A stretch of 64,000 nt of DNA from Scardovia wiggsiae (lineage in GTDB: Bacteria; Actinomycetota; Actinomycetes; Actinomycetales; Bifidobacteriaceae): NCBI RefSeq assembly GCF_051045985.1, contig NZ_CP157350.1:1178001-1242000 (forward strand). The letters run 5' to 3'. The translations under genes and the position numbers were made by a program. Of this stretch, positions 43,552 to 52,915 are shown one piece after another. The notes under the pieces were generated by a model. The model had not been told where the DNA came from and ran no database searches. It saw only the letters and a list, made by a program, of their open reading frames with translations. Position 1 is the stretch's first letter. Each line of letters starts with the position of its first letter.

Positions 43552-45105
43552 TTAGAGGTGCTTGCGCAACTGGGCGAGTCGCGCAAGGGTAAGCCCCTTA
43601 CCCAGGATCTCGATAGATTCAAAAAGCGGCGGCGACACCCTGCGCCCTGAAATGGCAATACGCACGGGGCCGAAAGCAAGCTTCGGCTTATATCCCAGCT
43701 CTTCAACCAGAACTTTGCCAAGCACATCATGGATCTTCTCAGCATGCCAGTCAGCTTCGTTTATCCCCTTCAGGGCGGCAGCTGCAGCGTCGAGTACTTC
43801 ACCAGCGGAATCTTTAAGCTGCTTACGGGCATCATCATCCGGCTCCATATATTCCTCAGTGGAGAGGAGGCCTTCCATCATTCCCGGCACCTCGCCAAGC
43901 AGGCGGACGCGTGTCTGTACAAGGCCTGCAGAAGCGCCCAATATCTTCCGTTCGCGCTCAGTCAGGCCGTCCCATGAACCGGCGCTGGCAGCACCGTCGC
44001 GGTAAAGGTACGGTACCGAACGGTTAAGGAAATCCTGCGGATCAAGCATGCGGATATGCTCAGCATTGATAGCAGTAGCTTTATCCAGATCAAAATGTGC
44101 CGGGTTCGCTTTAACATCACGGACATCGAACTTCTCTATGAATTCATCCATGGAGAAGACATCGCGGTCTGCAGCAATGGACCATCCAAGCAAAGCAAGA
44201 TAGTTCAAAAGGCCTTCGCGGATGAAGCCGTGGTCCCTGTGGAGGAAAAGGTTGGATTCGGGGTCACGCTTCGACAGCTTTTTCTTCCCTTCGCCCATAA
44301 CATACGGCATATGGCCAAACAGCGGTACCTGCCCGGCGATCCCCAGTTCCGCAAGATACCGGTACAGGACGATCTGGCGCGGCGTAGAGCTGAGAAGGTC
44401 TTCACCGCGCAACACCACATTGATGTCCATCATGGCATCATCAACTGGATTAGTAAGGGTATACAGCGGGTCGCCGTTAGGGCGGACAATCACATAATCG
44501 GGCACTGAGCCTGCTTTGAAGGTAATCTCCCCGCGGATCAGGTCGTTAAAAACGATATCTTCATCAGGCATTTTTATACGCAGAGCCGGATCCCGCCCTT
44601 CTTCACGGAACGCCTGCCTCTGCTCATCAGTAAGGGTCCGGTCATAGCCGTCATAACCGAACTCCGCCGGACGCCCGGCAGCAATATTACGCTCCCTGGT
44701 CTCCTCCGGGGTGGAATAAGATTCATAGGCATACCCTGCGTCAAGGAGTTTTTTGGCAACATCAGCATAAATATCCATACGCTCAGACTGGCGGTAAGGG
44801 GCATGCGGCCCGCCCACATTGACCCCCTCGTCCCAGTCGATCCCGAGCCACTGGAGCGCTTCAATGATCTGGTTATAGCTTTCCTCGCTGTCCCTTGCAT
44901 TGTCGGTATCTTCAATGCGGAACACCATAGTGCCGTGGGTATGCCGGGCTTCAGCCCAGTTGAACAGCGCAGTACGCACCATCCCTACATGCGGGATCCC
45001 TGTAGGGGAAGGGCAGAAACGCACACGGATATTTGCAGGCATCTGAGGCCGTGCCTTATCCCCATCAGCCTTCCCACTCCCGGTGTTTTCCAAAATTTCT
45101 GACAT
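43552..45105 (-). CDS. gltX: glutamyl-tRNA synthetase
   Basis: 517 residues, class I. The HIGH-type motif is PTGIPHVGMVRTALFNW and the KMSKS-type motif is KKLSKRDPE; FRIEDTDNARDSEES is the family's Glu-binding region. It charges tRNA-Glu. In bacteria without glutaminyl-tRNA synthetase it also misacylates tRNA-Gln for later amidation. Downstream on the same strand are tRNA-Glu and tRNA-Gln, its likely substrates. ATG 45105 is clear, though the GGGAAATA ribosome site is modest. Confidence 0.96.
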   Translation of the reverse strand: MSEILENTGSGKADGDKARPQMPANIRVRFCPSPTGIPHVGMVRTALFNWAEARHTHGTMVFRIEDTDNARDSEESYNQIIEALQWLGIDWDEGVNVGGPHAPYRQSERMDIYADVAKKLLDAGYAYESYSTPEETRERNIAAGRPAEFGYDGYDRTLTDEQRQAFREEGRDPALRIKMPDEDIVFNDLIRGEITFKAGSVPDYVIVRPNGDPLYTLTNPVDDAMMDINVVLRGEDLLSSTPRQIVLYRYLAELGIAGQVPLFGHMPYVMGEGKKKLSKRDPESNLFLHRDHGFIREGLLNYLALLGWSIAADRDVFSMDEFIEKFDVRDVKANPAHFDLDKATAINAEHIRMLDPQDFLNRSVPYLYRDGAASAGSWDGLTERERKILGASAGLVQTRVRLLGEVPGMMEGLLSTEEYMEPDDDARKQLKDSAGEVLDAAAAALKGINEADWHAEKIHDVLGKVLVEELGYKPKLAFGPVRIAISGRRVSPPLFESIEILGKGLTLARLAQLRKHL

Positions 45106-45290
45106 TATTTCCCTGCCAAACCTTTATCTTTTGTGAATAGTGACTGTACAACGTATCTATTGTGCCTTTGCGCTTCGACGAATGTTGTGCGCCTTTTATA
45201 TAATGCTGGTGTAAATTTCATACGCCTTATATACATATCCTTACATACAGATCATGTATACGGGCGATACCCAACCAATAAGGAAAAATT

Positions 45291-46529
45291 ATGACTTATC
45301 AGCAGCCTGCCGGCCAGCAGCCTTACGGCCAGCCATCTTATGGCCAGCAGCCTTACGGCCAGCCTTCATACGCCCAGCAGCCGCAGCAGAACACCGGTAC
45401 GGGCACGAATACAGGGGCAGGTGCACCTGGTGCATCCCATACCGGATATCCGGCAAATTATAATTACAATACTTATATCCCTCCAAAGGCTGAGCCTGCA
45501 TTGGGGCTGCCGTGGTACGGCATCCCCTTCCCCAAGGCAGTTGCGCGCTTCTTCAAGAAGTATGCAACATTTTCGGGGCGGGCTTCGCGTTCGGAATATT
45601 GGTTCATTGTCCTTTTCAACATACTGGTCTCTTTTGCATGGTGGATGATTATCAGCATCATTGCTTCAACCATGACACCAGACTATGATTATACTTCTTT
45701 GGGCGTCCTGGGGCTTGGCGGTATAATGCTTTATGGGATCTACCTTCTTGCTATCCTCGTCCCCAATCTGGCACTTACCGTGAGGCGTTTGCATGACAGC
45801 AACCACAGCGGATGGTGGCTCCTGGGATACTGGTGTGCAGAGATTATCCTCGGCATCATCATTTTTATCATAACGATCAACACCCTGGCATCCATTCTTG
45901 GCTACTACGGGTATGCCCGTTCAATTGATGTTACCGCCCCATTTATAGCAAGTATGCTGGGCTTTACAGGGAATACCGCAATAGTCGGGCTCCTCCTCTT
46001 TGCCCTGCGCATCGCTTATATCGTTTTCATGTGCCTGCCGTCAAAGGCTGAAGGCCAGCGTTTCGATAAGCCTGAAGACAACCCTCAGTATTTCCTTGCG
46101 CACGCACAGGCAGCCGGATCGCCGGCAGGCGCCCAGGCCGGTTATGGGCAGCAGGCATACCAGCCTGCGGCAGGGCAGCAGAGTTTCCAGCAGCCTGCCG
46201 GGAACCAGGCACAGTACGGGTATCAGGGATACGGGCAGAACTTCGGCCAGCAGGCAGCACAGAGGCAGCAGCCCGCTCAGCAGCAGGGACAGCAAGGCTT
46301 CTCCGGCTTCTCTCCGCAGCAGCCCCAGGCTTCGGCCTCTCAGGCACAGGCATCACAACCGTCTCAGGCTCCCTCCCCCTCCTCCCAGCAGGTATCTGCA
46401 CCTTCACCGCTGAGCAGTACGGCACAGCCTTCCCAGAACCAGTATGGGCAGCCATCATCTACCGGGCCTAATACTGATACCGGGTCAGGGCAGACTGCCG
46501 ATCCGGATGCAGAAAGTTCCCAGCAGTAG
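45291..46529 (+). CDS. DUF805 membrane protein with Gln/Tyr/Pro-rich ends (paralogue 1)
   Basis: 412 residues. The N-terminal 45 residues are repeats such as QPYGQPSYGQ. The DUF805 domain lies at about 75-265: KYATFSGRASRSEYWFIVLF, RRLHDSNHSGWWLLGYW and four or so helices ending near IAYIVFMCLPS. The last 145 residues are Gln/Ala/Ser-rich. DUF805 proteins are inner-membrane proteins of unknown function. AAGGAA precedes the ATG. A second paralogue follows after 81 bp. Confidence 0.9.
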   Translation: MTYQQPAGQQPYGQPSYGQQPYGQPSYAQQPQQNTGTGTNTGAGAPGASHTGYPANYNYNTYIPPKAEPALGLPWYGIPFPKAVARFFKKYATFSGRASRSEYWFIVLFNILVSFAWWMIISIIASTMTPDYDYTSLGVLGLGGIMLYGIYLLAILVPNLALTVRRLHDSNHSGWWLLGYWCAEIILGIIIFIITINTLASILGYYGYARSIDVTAPFIASMLGFTGNTAIVGLLLFALRIAYIVFMCLPSKAEGQRFDKPEDNPQYFLAHAQAAGSPAGAQAGYGQQAYQPAAGQQSFQQPAGNQAQYGYQGYGQNFGQQAAQRQQPAQQQGQQGFSGFSPQQPQASASQAQASQPSQAPSPSSQQVSAPSPLSSTAQPSQNQYGQPSSTGPNTDTGSGQTADPDAESSQQ

Positions 46530-46610
46530 CTGAACTGTTCAACCGGTACACAACAAAACGGATATGGATAGAGATTCCACAATATTATCATTTCACAGAA
46601 GGGCTATGCT

Positions 46611-47780
46611 ATGACGTTTGAACCACAGGCACCGTTACGGCCATACGGCCAGGCTGCATCACAGCCGGCATCAGCACCAGCGGGATATGGGCTGCATAAT
46701 CCTGCTTTTGCGGATCCTTATCCATATCCATCATCCTATACACCGTTCCCGGTGCAGAAACCGCAGGGGACATATGTCCCCTTCAATGCAGCACCGGGCT
46801 CTTCCGCCTCGCGGGCACTCCCCGAGGAACCGGAAAGGAACCAGCCGTGGTACGGAGTGTCAATGTATTACGCGGCTAAAAGGTTCTTTACAAAATACGC
46901 TGTTATTTCAGGAAGGGCATCCCGTTCAGAATTCTGGTGGGCCTATCTGTTCAATTTCCTCGCTGTATGTGCTATGGCTGTACTGCCCGCTTTACTCAGC
47001 GTTTTTATCCCGGCAATGGGGATACAGCCATTAAGCTATATCATATTCCTGCTGATTGTGCTGTACCATCTCGGTACCCTCATACCCGGCCTGACCCTGA
47101 CATTCCGCCGCGCACATGATTCCGGGCTCCATAACTGGGTCCCTATAACGTACTATGTATGCCGTTTCCTTCTTGATATAGCTTTATTCAGCGTCCTGAT
47201 AAAGGCTGCTGCAGATACATCCAGCATGGGAACATCACGTTTAGACAGCTATTACGGATACAGCTCATACTCCTCGTACTCACGCGGGTCATATTCACGC
47301 GGGTTTGGCGAGTATTCCGTAATGGCATTCTGGTACCGGGCGATTGCTGACGGCCTGCTGGCCGTCCTCGCTCTCATGCTGGTCCTGACAGTTATCTATG
47401 TGATATTGATGGCAAGGCCTACAGTAAAAGATGCTGCTCCCCGGCCTGCCCAACAGAACGCTGGCGGGTGGATGCCTGTATACAGCACGGACGGCCGGCA
47501 GGCCTACAGCAATTTTTCCGCTGCCTCGGCCAACGGTGGTGCTTCTTCCACGGCATCTGCACCATCGCCGTATACTGCCGGAGCGGGGCAGCCCGCAGGC
47601 ACCCAGTACGGTTATGCGCAGCAGCCTTCTTCCCAGCCGGCTGCCGGCATACAGCACGGTGCCGCGGGGAATCAGCCTGTTCAGCCCCTGCAGCAGCCCG
47701 GATACGGGTATCCTGCACCTGTGACTCCGCTCCAGCCCCCTCAGAATGTCTATTCCCCTTCCGGAGCACATATCCGCTGA
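46611..47780 (+). CDS. DUF805 membrane protein (paralogue 2)
   Basis: 389 residues with the same plan as its neighbour: a Pro/Ala/Tyr-rich N-terminus, then the DUF805 domain (KYAVISGRASRSEFWWAYLF, FRRAHDSGLHNW), and a Gln/Pro/Ala-rich tail. A loop with YYGYSSYSSYSRGSYSRGFG is inserted between two helices, and the histidine motif is diverged (RRLHDS to RRAHDS). The pair probably arose by duplication and may interact. ATG 46611 has GAAGGG upstream. Confidence 0.9.
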   Translation: MTFEPQAPLRPYGQAASQPASAPAGYGLHNPAFADPYPYPSSYTPFPVQKPQGTYVPFNAAPGSSASRALPEEPERNQPWYGVSMYYAAKRFFTKYAVISGRASRSEFWWAYLFNFLAVCAMAVLPALLSVFIPAMGIQPLSYIIFLLIVLYHLGTLIPGLTLTFRRAHDSGLHNWVPITYYVCRFLLDIALFSVLIKAAADTSSMGTSRLDSYYGYSSYSSYSRGSYSRGFGEYSVMAFWYRAIADGLLAVLALMLVLTVIYVILMARPTVKDAAPRPAQQNAGGWMPVYSTDGRQAYSNFSAASANGGASSTASAPSPYTAGAGQPAGTQYGYAQQPSSQPAAGIQHGAAGNQPVQPLQQPGYGYPAPVTPLQPPQNVYSPSGAHIR

Positions 47781-47813
47781 CAGCCTATCTGAGTTTTAAT
47801 ACTGTTTCCCTTT

Positions 47814-48620
47814 ATGACATCTACAATTAAACCTTCCAGCAAACTGGCAGCAAAAAAGCACCCGCTGCTGTCGGCATGCATACCTCCGGTTATCGTAGTA
47901 ACAGTTTTGCTGGCTGTATGGGAGGCAGCAGTATCCTGGGGAAGCCTGCCGGGACGCGATATCCCCTCACCATCACGGATCCTGGAATCTGCTGTGCTGA
48001 ACTGGGATTCTTTATCCTATGCAGCATATATTACAGCCTCAGAGGCCGTGGCAGGGTTTGCTATTGCAATCATAGCGGGCATCCTCGGCGGGGTTGGCCT
48101 CTATACGTCTAAAATACTGTACTCAGCATTATTCCCTCTGCTGGCAGGCGCCCAGGCCCTGCCTCTGATCACTATAGCACCGCTATTTGTTATCTGGTTC
48201 GGGTATGAACCCCCGGGGAAAGCAGTACTGGTTGCGATATTCAGTATCTTCCCCATTGCAGTCCAGACATGCCGCGGGCTTATGGCTGTACCGCAGTATT
48301 TCAGCGATGTTGCCCTGACCTGCGGCGCTACCCGCAGCTGGGCTTTATGGCATGTGCAGATGCGTGTCGCAGCCCGCCAGATATTCAGCGGGATCAGGAT
48401 ATCAGCAACGTATATTTTCATAACAGCGACGACAGCAGAATATGTAGGCGCCCGCGCAGGGATCGGGATATGGATCCAGTCTGCCTATGTTTCCCGCCAG
48501 TCCCCTATGGTTTTTGCCGCCACTTTTGTGATCCTTATTCTCACAGGTATTATACTCAGCATCATCGCGGCCGTAGAATGGCTTGCCCTGGGGCCTCCCG
48601 GATCTGACAGCATCGATTAG
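47814..48620 (+). CDS. ABC transporter permease of the SsuC/TauC/ThiX type
   Basis: 268 residues, about six helices. The binding-protein-dependent inner-membrane signature is near CRGLMAVPQYFSDVALTCGA, with LPLITIAPLFVIWFGYEPPGK and GIGIWIQSAYVSRQSPMVFA. Family members carry sulfonates, nitrate, taurine or thiamine precursors. No ATPase or binding protein is encoded beside it, so it must use subunits encoded elsewhere, or be a remnant. It starts 33 bp after the second DUF805 gene without a strong ribosome site. Confidence 0.82.
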   Translation: MTSTIKPSSKLAAKKHPLLSACIPPVIVVTVLLAVWEAAVSWGSLPGRDIPSPSRILESAVLNWDSLSYAAYITASEAVAGFAIAIIAGILGGVGLYTSKILYSALFPLLAGAQALPLITIAPLFVIWFGYEPPGKAVLVAIFSIFPIAVQTCRGLMAVPQYFSDVALTCGATRSWALWHVQMRVAARQIFSGIRISATYIFITATTAEYVGARAGIGIWIQSAYVSRQSPMVFAATFVILILTGIILSIIAAVEWLALGPPGSDSID

Positions 48621-48677
48621 CCGCAAAAGTCTGATGGTACCGCATAACGGACCCGCAGACCTGCAAGTCAGCCTGGG

Positions 48678-49580
48678 TTAAAGTTCAACCTCCGGTTTGC
48701 CGGGATCATCCCTGACATGCTCAAACTTCTCAGCAAGCGCAGCCCTGCTTTTCTTTTCATCCTCTTCCCCGGCTATACGTTTAGCCTCAACAGGGTCCCA
48801 CAGGATATCTGCAGTATGTTTCTCCCACTCATCTGCTGCTGCCAGGGAAAGCGCATCCCATGACTCCTGCGGATGCATGAACGGCACCATGAGATATTCA
48901 TATTTCACGAAGATCCGCGGCAGCGACCACTGCTCATTGAACTCATTGACAAAAAGCACCGCAACAGTCCGGGCAGTATCATCCGGAGTAAAGCCCGCAA
49001 CGCACTGCCTGACCTGTGTATATGCATACAGGGATACGGCAAACCGCTGCGCAAAACTGCGGCCCTCAGACCTGCTTATGCCTTCCATCAGAGCCTCGCA
49101 CCTATCAATTGCCATATCAAGGGCATCCCGGTCCCCATCATTACAGGGGCTGCCCATGCGCCCTATCACAGTACGGAATACTGCGGGATCAGGGTTTTCG
49201 CTGAACTCAGCGGTATCATCATAAATATCATTCGCGAGGATAAGCGCATCCACTGCCTGCTGAGGCCGGCCCGGGATCTCATCAGCGCCTTCATAAACAT
49301 ATTCAGCATCCGCGACAGTCACATCGCAGTCCCTGACGAGAAGCTGTGCAAATTCACGGGTCTGCCGCACGCGCAGCGTTTCGTTATATCTTACGTCATT
49401 GTCCAGCTGGGTCCTGTTGGCAAGCGGCCACAGCGATTCCAGCCTTTCACCGTTTTCAGCAGCCTTTTTCACAGATGCCTGCGCGCTGAGACTCTGTATG
49501 ATATCGGCAGGGGCCTCTGTCCACAGGGGATTCGCCTGTGCTGTCTGCCCTGTATAGTGCTCTGTCATCCTGTTTTCCAT
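48678..49580 (-). CDS. uncharacterised acidic protein
   Basis: 300 residues. I do not recognise the family. It lacks a signal peptide or membrane helix and is acidic and mostly helical in appearance (SLYAYTQVRQCVAGF, AALAEKFEHVRDDP). Distinct stretches are ESLWPLANRTQLDNDVRYNE and VFVN-like AVLFVNEFNEQWSLPRIFVK. Clean codon use and absence of stops over 900 bp support a real gene. ATG 49580 has only a weak ribosome site; a second ATG four codons in follows ACAGG. It converges on the permease gene. Confidence 0.65.
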   Translation of the reverse strand: MENRMTEHYTGQTAQANPLWTEAPADIIQSLSAQASVKKAAENGERLESLWPLANRTQLDNDVRYNETLRVRQTREFAQLLVRDCDVTVADAEYVYEGADEIPGRPQQAVDALILANDIYDDTAEFSENPDPAVFRTVIGRMGSPCNDGDRDALDMAIDRCEALMEGISRSEGRSFAQRFAVSLYAYTQVRQCVAGFTPDDTARTVAVLFVNEFNEQWSLPRIFVKYEYLMVPFMHPQESWDALSLAAADEWEKHTADILWDPVEAKRIAGEEDEKKSRAALAEKFEHVRDDPGKPEVEL

Positions 49581-49680
49581 ATTTTCTGCATCACCATATG
49601 TATACGTGTATTATCTGTTTTGCCGGCTGTCCTGCCCGCTGCCGCCAGCAGCCCATCTGCTCCCCTCAGCGCCTGGCCGC

Positions 49681-50340
49681 TCAGCCGATGCCTGCAGCGG
49701 GGTCGCAGTAAGCTATATTCATGACCCGGTGCGTCCCTGTCTCAAAGGTCAGTGATGTCACCGACGCCAAAGCGGTGCGGCGCAGGAGCATATTATGCTC
49801 AGGCCGGCCTTTTTCAAGCATATGCCGGAATGACCAGATCGGCGATTCATGGGTTACAGCGATCACGCTGCCCCCCGGATATCTGTCAACCTGTTCATAA
49901 ACAAAATCCGAGACACGTTCTGCAATAGCCTTATACGATTCCCCCCAGCTGGGGCGCCACAGGTTCAGGATCAGCCGCCAGTTGCCGTTTTTCCACAGGG
50001 CACCCTCGCCATGGCCTATGCGCCTGCCGCGGAACTCATTCCCTGCTTCAATAATGCGGCTGTCTGTATGCAGGTGCAAAGGCGGCAGAGAGCCGGTACG
50101 GCGCTGCATATTGACCGCTGCAATAATAGCCTCAGCCGTTTCCTGCGTACGTTCCAGCGGAGAGGAATATATCGCAGCAGCAGCGCACATATCGCTGCGG
50201 GATGCTATGAACCGGGCTGTTGCCTCCGCCATGCGCCTGCCGCGGCCGGACAGGTGGAACCCGGGCATACGCTCATACACGACATGTCCGGGATTGTCTA
50301 CCTGCCCGTGGCGCACCAGATGGATCGTTGTATATGCCAT
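49681..50340 (-). CDS. histidine phosphatase family protein
   Basis: 219 residues. The catalytic RHG motif is in TTIHLVRHGQVDNPGHV; SGRGRRMAEATARF, YSSPLERTQETAEAI with the second Arg, EFRGRRIGHGEGAL, and VIAVTHESPIW with the second His complete the site. It resembles actinobacterial phosphoglycerate-mutase-like phosphatases; the substrate is unknown. Its ATG lies three bases after the tautomerase stop, so the two are co-translated. Confidence 0.88.
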   Translation of the reverse strand: MAYTTIHLVRHGQVDNPGHVVYERMPGFHLSGRGRRMAEATARFIASRSDMCAAAAIYSSPLERTQETAEAIIAAVNMQRRTGSLPPLHLHTDSRIIEAGNEFRGRRIGHGEGALWKNGNWRLILNLWRPSWGESYKAIAERVSDFVYEQVDRYPGGSVIAVTHESPIWSFRHMLEKGRPEHNMLLRRTALASVTSLTFETGTHRVMNIAYCDPAAGIG

Positions 50341-50343
50341 AGG

Positions 50344-50694
50344 CTAGAAATTACCGCCGTTCCATCCCCAGTCTGCGGTTGCAGTATACCTGATATACAT
50401 ACGGTCTTCGCTGATCCCCAGCGTCTCATGTACAGCTTTCATCACAGCCTGGCCGAGCCTTTCCCATGTATCAGAGCTGACAGGGGACCGCCCGAAAGCA
50501 TTGATTTCCACGTATGCTGCCGGTTCCTTATCATCACCGGCAAAATAGATCGGCATCCCGTCTTCGAACGGGCACATCAGCCATCCCTCAGATTTGCCCG
50601 GAAGGATGGAGATAGCCTCACCGTAAGCATTTTTCAATGCTTCACGCTGTTCAGGGGTTGTCGTCACGCTGACGTGTGTATGGATCACTGGCAT
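50344..50694 (-). CDS. tautomerase-superfamily (MIF-like) protein
   Basis: 116 residues beginning MPVIHTHVSVTTTPEQREAL, so Pro1 after Met removal is available as the catalytic base. PAAYVEINAFG and the ending YIRYTATADWGWNGGNF match the macrophage-migration-inhibitory-factor/phenylpyruvate tautomerase branch. ATG 50694 is chosen because AAAGGAGG lies six bases upstream. It is paired with the histidine phosphatase gene. Confidence 0.88.
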   Translation of the reverse strand: MPVIHTHVSVTTTPEQREALKNAYGEAISILPGKSEGWLMCPFEDGMPIYFAGDDKEPAAYVEINAFGRSPVSSDTWERLGQAVMKAVHETLGISEDRMYIRYTATADWGWNGGNF

Positions 50695-50793
50695 ATTGCC
50701 TCCTTTATAGATTTGCTGGCTGCTACGAAGCACCGGCAAAGCTGCTGCCGATACATCCGGAGCCAGACGCCTGTATCAATTATAAGGCATCAG

Positions 50794-51297
50794 TCACAGG
50801 CCTTGAGGCCCATGGCTTAAAGACCATTGACCGATCCTGTACGCAAAAGAATTCTTGTTGATTTCAGCACCCGGTGCGGGCGCATCCAAAAGCCACTTGC
50901 GGATAACGAAATTCCATATCATGACTACTGCTGTCGCTACGAGCTTGCTGCCCATAGTATATACCTGATACCACAAAGGGTCGGTCTGCTGCATTGAGGG
51001 ACTGATGATTACTGCGGTGCCTATCCATATGATGAATGCATTAATAAGCAGCCCGATAACAGACGATACGACGAATATCACGATTTCCATCCACCGGGCC
51101 ATATCATCGCGGTGGACGAATACATATTTCATACTGGCAAGATAATTAAAAATCAGCGATACAGTAAAAGATACTATTGAAGCCGGGACTGCATTCCAGT
51201 ACAGGAAACGCACCAGGGCATAAAGGAGGCCTGCATCAATAAGGAAAGCAAGGACTCCGACGATCCCGAACTTTATGATCTGTTCAAACTTTTTCAC
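50794..51297 (-). CDS. GtrA-family membrane protein
   Basis: 167 residues with four helices. IIKFGIVGVLAFLIDAGLLY, SFTVSLIFNYLASMKYVFV and VAVMIWNFVIRKWL-like VATAVVMIWNFVIRKWL are the family pattern. GtrA-like proteins flip or help transfer polyprenyl-linked sugars in envelope polysaccharide synthesis. The rmlB and glf genes a few kb away make a wall-polysaccharide role reasonable. The GTG start has no clear ribosome site. Confidence 0.9.
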   Translation of the reverse strand: MKKFEQIIKFGIVGVLAFLIDAGLLYALVRFLYWNAVPASIVSFTVSLIFNYLASMKYVFVHRDDMARWMEIVIFVVSSVIGLLINAFIIWIGTAVIISPSMQQTDPLWYQVYTMGSKLVATAVVMIWNFVIRKWLLDAPAPGAEINKNSFAYRIGQWSLSHGPQGL

Positions 51298-51349
51298 ACA
51301 TATTATTCAAGCACCACCCCCTGAGCAAATACATAAAACCGGCATAAAT

Positions 51350-51385
51350 TATGGGGCTGCCGATATACGTACCGACAGCCCCATA
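51350..51385 (-). terminator. terminator hairpin after rplI
   Basis: ATGGGGCTG and CAGCCCCAT arms flank an inner CG/CG pairing; the - strand continues AATTTAT, a weak T-run. It ends the rpsF-ssb-rpsR-rplI unit. Confidence 0.65.
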
Positions 51386-51416
51386 TCTCCAGCTGCGTCA
51401 GCTGGATAAACCGCGT

Positions 51417-51881
51417 TTACTTTTCCTCGGTCACACGCACTGTGAACTGCGCGGAGATCTCCGGATGAAGCTTTACGGATGCAGGGTATTCGCCTGTTGC
51501 CTTAATGCTTTCGACTGTAATACCCTTAGGGTCAACAGAACCGGCTTCGGCAACTGCTGCAGACAGCGCCTGCGCAACCTTATCCGTGCTGATGCCGCCG
51601 AAAAGCTTGCCTGATTCAGATACCTTGGCAGCAATCTCAACAACAGTACCTTCAATAGCTGCCTTTGCTGCAACTGCATCTTCACGGGTCTGAAGGGCTT
51701 TGGCACGACGGGCACGCTGCATCTGCTCGATCTGCTTCCCCGCCTTCTCAGACCACATAAAGGCTGCACCCTGGGGGATCAGGAAGTTGCGGGCATAACC
51801 GGCTTTTACCTCAACGGTATCCCCGGGCTGACCCAGTTCGGACACATCCTCGCGCAGGATAACTTTTACATTCTTTCCCAT
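51417..51881 (-). CDS. rplI: 50S ribosomal protein L9
   Basis: 154 residues. MGKNVKVILREDVSELGQPG, VKAGYARNFLIPQGAA, and the C-terminal LFGGISTDKVAQAL and ITVESIKATGEY are typical. The two domains are joined by the long helix at about 40-75. It is last in the rpsF operon, nine bases after rpsR. Confidence 0.97.
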   Translation of the reverse strand: MGKNVKVILREDVSELGQPGDTVEVKAGYARNFLIPQGAAFMWSEKAGKQIEQMQRARRAKALQTREDAVAAKAAIEGTVVEIAAKVSESGKLFGGISTDKVAQALSAAVAEAGSVDPKGITVESIKATGEYPASVKLHPEISAQFTVRVTEEK

Positions 51882-51889
51882 GTGATCAC

Positions 51890-52147
51890 CTACCTTGAAG
51901 AACGGCCTGTTGAGCTGTATGGAAGAAGAGCCATCTCACGGGCATTCTTGATCGCACGTGCGATCTTACGCTGCTCCTGGACCGTTACCCCTGTAATACG
52001 GCGCGAACGGATCTTGCCGCGGTCAGAGATGAACTTGCGCAGAAGCGCTACATCTTTATAATCAATTTCAGTAACTTTAGCCGTTTTCAATGGGTTCGGC
52101 TTTTTCTTAAAAGGCTTTACTGGAGGATGAGGCCTTTTGCGTGACAT
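51890..52147 (-). CDS. rpsR: 30S ribosomal protein S18
   Basis: 85 residues. KVTEIDYKDVALLRKFISDR, GKIRSRRITGVTVQEQRKIA and ARAIKNAREMALLPY are diagnostic. The N-terminus (RKRPHPPVKPFKKKPNP) lacks a zinc CxxC, so this is the zinc-free form. It pairs with S6 in the 30S platform. Confidence 0.97.
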   Translation of the reverse strand: MSRKRPHPPVKPFKKKPNPLKTAKVTEIDYKDVALLRKFISDRGKIRSRRITGVTVQEQRKIARAIKNAREMALLPYSSTGRSSR

Positions 52148-52209
52148 TTACACACTCCTTTTTATCAAACTTTATAAAATCTAAATTCCCGGATTCCTGG
52201 ACGTAAACC

Positions 52210-52848
52210 TTAGAATTCAGGATCTGCGAATTCATCATTTGATCCGAAATCATTACCGGAACCGAAAGCGGCACCGGAATTGAATGAATCGGTATCAGAT
52301 GAATTTGCCCACGGATCGCCCCCCTGGGAAGCGAAACCGCCGCCGTTGCCTGAAAAATCACCGGAATTCGCATTGGAAGCATTCGCCTGGGTAGCACCGC
52401 CCTGGTATCCTCCGCGGTTCCCGCCGCTGAAGCCGCCGCTGTTGGAACTGCCGCCGGAGAAACCGCTGCTGCTTGCATTGCGCTGCACCTGTGCTGTGTT
52501 GCGGCTCAACGCAGGCCCGATCTCATTAACGCGGAGTTCAACGACCGTGCGGCTCTCACCTGACTGCGTCTGATAGGAACGCTGGGTCAGATTGCCCTGT
52601 GCAATAACGCGCATGCCTTTGGACAACGACTGGGAAATATTCGTTGCCATCGGGCTGTACTGGGAATCCCAGCAGGAACAGCGCAGGAACAGCGCATCCC
52701 CGTCTTCCCACTGCCCGCTGTTGCGGTTGTAGGTCCGAGGTGTTGATGCGATAGTGAAGTTCACTACTGTACCGCCATTGCCCGTTGTGCGGAGCTCCGG
52801 ATCAGCAGTAAGATTGCCAACTATTGTGATCGGCGTTTCTCCAGCCAT
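52210..52848 (-). CDS. ssb: single-stranded DNA-binding protein
   Basis: 212 residues. The OB fold spans about 1-115 (TPITIVGNLTADPELR, DALFLRCSCWDSQY, GMRVIAQGNLTQRSYQT), then a Gly/Ser/Asn-rich linker and the acidic tip EFADPEF that binds repair and replication partners. ATG 52848. It lies between rpsF and rpsR as in most bacteria. Confidence 0.96.
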   Translation of the reverse strand: MAGETPITIVGNLTADPELRTTGNGGTVVNFTIASTPRTYNRNSGQWEDGDALFLRCSCWDSQYSPMATNISQSLSKGMRVIAQGNLTQRSYQTQSGESRTVVELRVNEIGPALSRNTAQVQRNASSSGFSGGSSNSGGFSGGNRGGYQGGATQANASNANSGDFSGNGGGFASQGGDPWANSSDTDSFNSGAAFGSGNDFGSNDEFADPEF

Positions 52849-52915
52849 GATGACTTACCTCTATTCGCGAATTATTTAGTATGCTTACTTTGCGTATATC
52901 TGTTTCCGGCAGTAC

